Positions 6,586 to 7,494 of a stretch of 7,494 bases of DNA are shown here, piece after piece. The DNA is from an uncultured Rhodospirillaceae bacterium (GTDB lineage: Bacteria > Pseudomonadota > Alphaproteobacteria > CAAGCB01 > CAG-977), in assembly GCA_900553035.1 (NCBI GenBank), contig USCC01000102.1:1-7494 (forward strand), given 5' to 3'. Under the pieces are notes generated by a model. It saw nothing but the letters and a program-made list of their open reading frames with translations, ran no database searches and was not told the DNA's origin. Both the position numbers and the translations under genes were made by a program. How positions within the stretch are numbered: position 1 is the stretch's first letter; each line of letters begins with the position of its first letter.

Positions 6586-6976
6586 ATTCTGTTCCCGGAG
6601 ATGGAAATAACCGTATCGGACGAAAGGGGAAGAGAGCCCTTCTTTGATGGAAGGGGATAAATTATTTTCATGCAAATCATTTCGCGGGATGATGAAAGAG
6701 TGCTGTTCTGCCGGCCGGACACCGAAAGGAAAATCGGCAGTATCCGGCCATCTGTCGGAAATGCTCACGGGGGATTGCTTCAGTGCTCCTGACGCCGCCG
6801 AGAATTCCCCTTCGCCGAGCCTCTCTTCTTTCAAAGCACTTTATGATGCGGGAACGCAGAAAAGGGGCAGAAAAGGGACGGTGAAATAAGGGAGCGGCTT
6901 TTCGGTCTTCCATGCAACGGACGCGGGCTCCGGGCACAGGGAAAGAGTGTTTCAAAACAACCGCGAACACATGCGC
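6586..6976. other. About 390-nt intergenic stretch between opposing terminators
   Basis: No tRNA, rRNA or convincing gene is visible. The only plus-strand frame of note (6647-6889, 80 residues from ATG) lacks a ribosome-binding site and recognisable motifs. A minus-strand frame from 6834 runs through the rpsA terminator into rpsA and is a shadow. One imperfect hairpin is present: GGCCGGA (6713-6719) pairs with TCCGGCC (6743-6749), with an inner 4-bp pairing (6722-6725 with 6734-6737). It has no T-tract. Both flanking terminators point into this stretch, so it may be transcriptionally quiet or contain an independent small RNA or decayed sequence. Confidence 0.5.
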
Positions 6977-7008
6977 AAAAAAAACAGCCTCATGAAAGAG
7001 GCTGTTTT
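6977..7008 (-). terminator. Rho-independent terminator of the cysteine-rich gene
   Basis: On the minus strand an 11-bp perfect stem, GAAAACAGCCTC-type (7008-6998 with 6991-6981), closes a 6-nt loop. A run of T residues matches plus-strand A 6977-6984, part of which also pairs in the stem. It begins 14 nt after the TAG stop at 7023-7025. The A/T ends of the stem give weaker terminator character on the plus strand too. Confidence 0.9.
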
Positions 7009-7022
7009 CCGAAAGATTGATC

Positions 7023-7494
7023 CTACCAGCAGGTACTTCCCTGCGGAAGCCAGTTGCCGCTGGAGTCATAATTCGGCTTGCATCCGCGCGTACACTGTGT
7101 GTAGCTCGAACAGCTCCGACCATAATCCGCCGGCACGCACTCATACCGAGACGCTTCATAATGCCAGCCGCTCTGACAGTTACAGGAGCTGGAGGACGTG
7201 CACCGGACGCACTTGCCGCCGCTGCAGCGGTAACCATACGAACAGTCCGTATCCCTTGAGCATTCCGCCGTCGTATTGGATCCTTGCGAAGAGCCCTGGC
7301 GGCAGAAGGATGATGTCAAGCTCCCCTGACCGCAGGCCGTGCAGTACGCATTCGCCGTTCCGCCGTTCTTGCATTCCTGTCCCACGGAACAGTTCGCCTG
7401 AGTCGTACAGGCCGGCGTTACGCATGTGCCGTTGGAGGAACACTTCTGTCCGCCGGTACACTGAGAATCCGACGTACACGCGACACAGGCTCCG
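7023..7494 (-). CDS. Cysteine-rich repeat protein, probably secreted (partial, 5' end outside window)
   Basis: This is the C-terminal 156 residues of a longer protein; the frame is open to the right edge (codons from 7493), and the stop is TAG. I do not recognise a named family. Twenty-three of 156 residues are Cys, in tandem modules of the form C-x5-C-x5-C-x4/5-C: CTSDSQCTGGQKCSSNGTC, CTTQANCSVGQEC..., and CSRDTDCSYGYRCSGGKC. Ser, Gly, Thr and Asn dominate the spacers. A different C-terminal unit (about 108-156) includes WHYEASRYEC and ends in TCW. The even spacing suggests disulfide-bonded small domains, loosely like Dickkopf-N or EGF-type modules, outside the cytoplasm. The signal peptide would lie off the window. 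GTG at 7385 is an internal valine codon, not a start. A strong terminator follows. Similar repeat proteins are known to me from gut-type Alphaproteobacteria, but I could not compare sequences. Confidence 0.8.
   Translation of the reverse strand, partial: GACVACTSDSQCTGGQKCSSNGTCVTPACTTQANCSVGQECKNGGTANAYCTACGQGSLTSSFCRQGSSQGSNTTAECSRDTDCSYGYRCSGGKCVRCTSSSSCNCQSGWHYEASRYECVPADYGRSCSSYTQCTRGCKPNYDSSGNWLPQGSTCW

Noticed and set aside
6193..6834. 213-residue minus-strand open frame
   Set aside because: It crosses the rpsA terminator and runs antisense through the rpsA 3' end; the codon pattern belongs to rpsA.
6647..6889. 80-residue plus-strand open frame between rpsA and the cysteine-rich gene
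   Set aside because: No ribosome-binding site, no recognisable motif, low-complexity composition. Likely chance frame in intergenic DNA.
7180..7479. 99-residue minus-strand frame overlapping the cysteine-rich gene
   Set aside because: It is out of frame with the cysteine repeats, whose regular spacing, open frame to the edge and downstream terminator mark the real reading frame.

Overview
The window looks like chromosomal core DNA of an alphaproteobacterium. The main reason is the block of a small zinc-ribbon protein of the TIGR02300 type, transcribed divergently from aroA-cmk-rpsA. I recognise that gene order and the small protein from Alphaproteobacteria (established knowledge, not searched here). 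A cysteine-rich secreted-type repeat protein at the right edge recalls repeat proteins seen in host-associated, gut-type members of the class. That narrower placement is inference.

Layout. Positions 1-139 hold no supported gene. On the minus strand, read right to left, come the TIGR02300-family protein (2631-2293), a signal-peptide-bearing Sel1-repeat protein (2193-1477) and miaB (1474-140). The last two are separated by only 2 nt and are probably translationally coupled. An 88-bp divergent control region (2632-2719) separates this group from the plus-strand operon aroA (2720-4039), cmk (4023-4688, overlapping aroA by 17 nt) and rpsA (4832-6535). The 143-nt spacer before rpsA folds on paper into a hairpin with a possible pseudoknot and a second hairpin, a candidate autoregulatory leader. 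A strong Rho-independent terminator follows rpsA. About 390 nt without a convincing gene come next, then a terminator pointing the other way, and then the 3' part of the cysteine-rich gene, which enters from the right edge on the minus strand.

Function. AroA (shikimate pathway), Cmk (CMP/dCMP phosphorylation) and ribosomal protein S1 are housekeeping functions linked by operon structure rather than by one pathway. MiaB modifies tRNA, so translation is a shared theme on both sides of the divergent promoter. The Sel1 protein is probably periplasmic. The cysteine-rich protein has 23 Cys in 156 visible residues and is the accessory element here. No mobile element, CRISPR array, tRNA or rRNA was seen. 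I do not see a complete new multi-gene system; the least explained items are the cysteine-rich protein and the rpsA leader.
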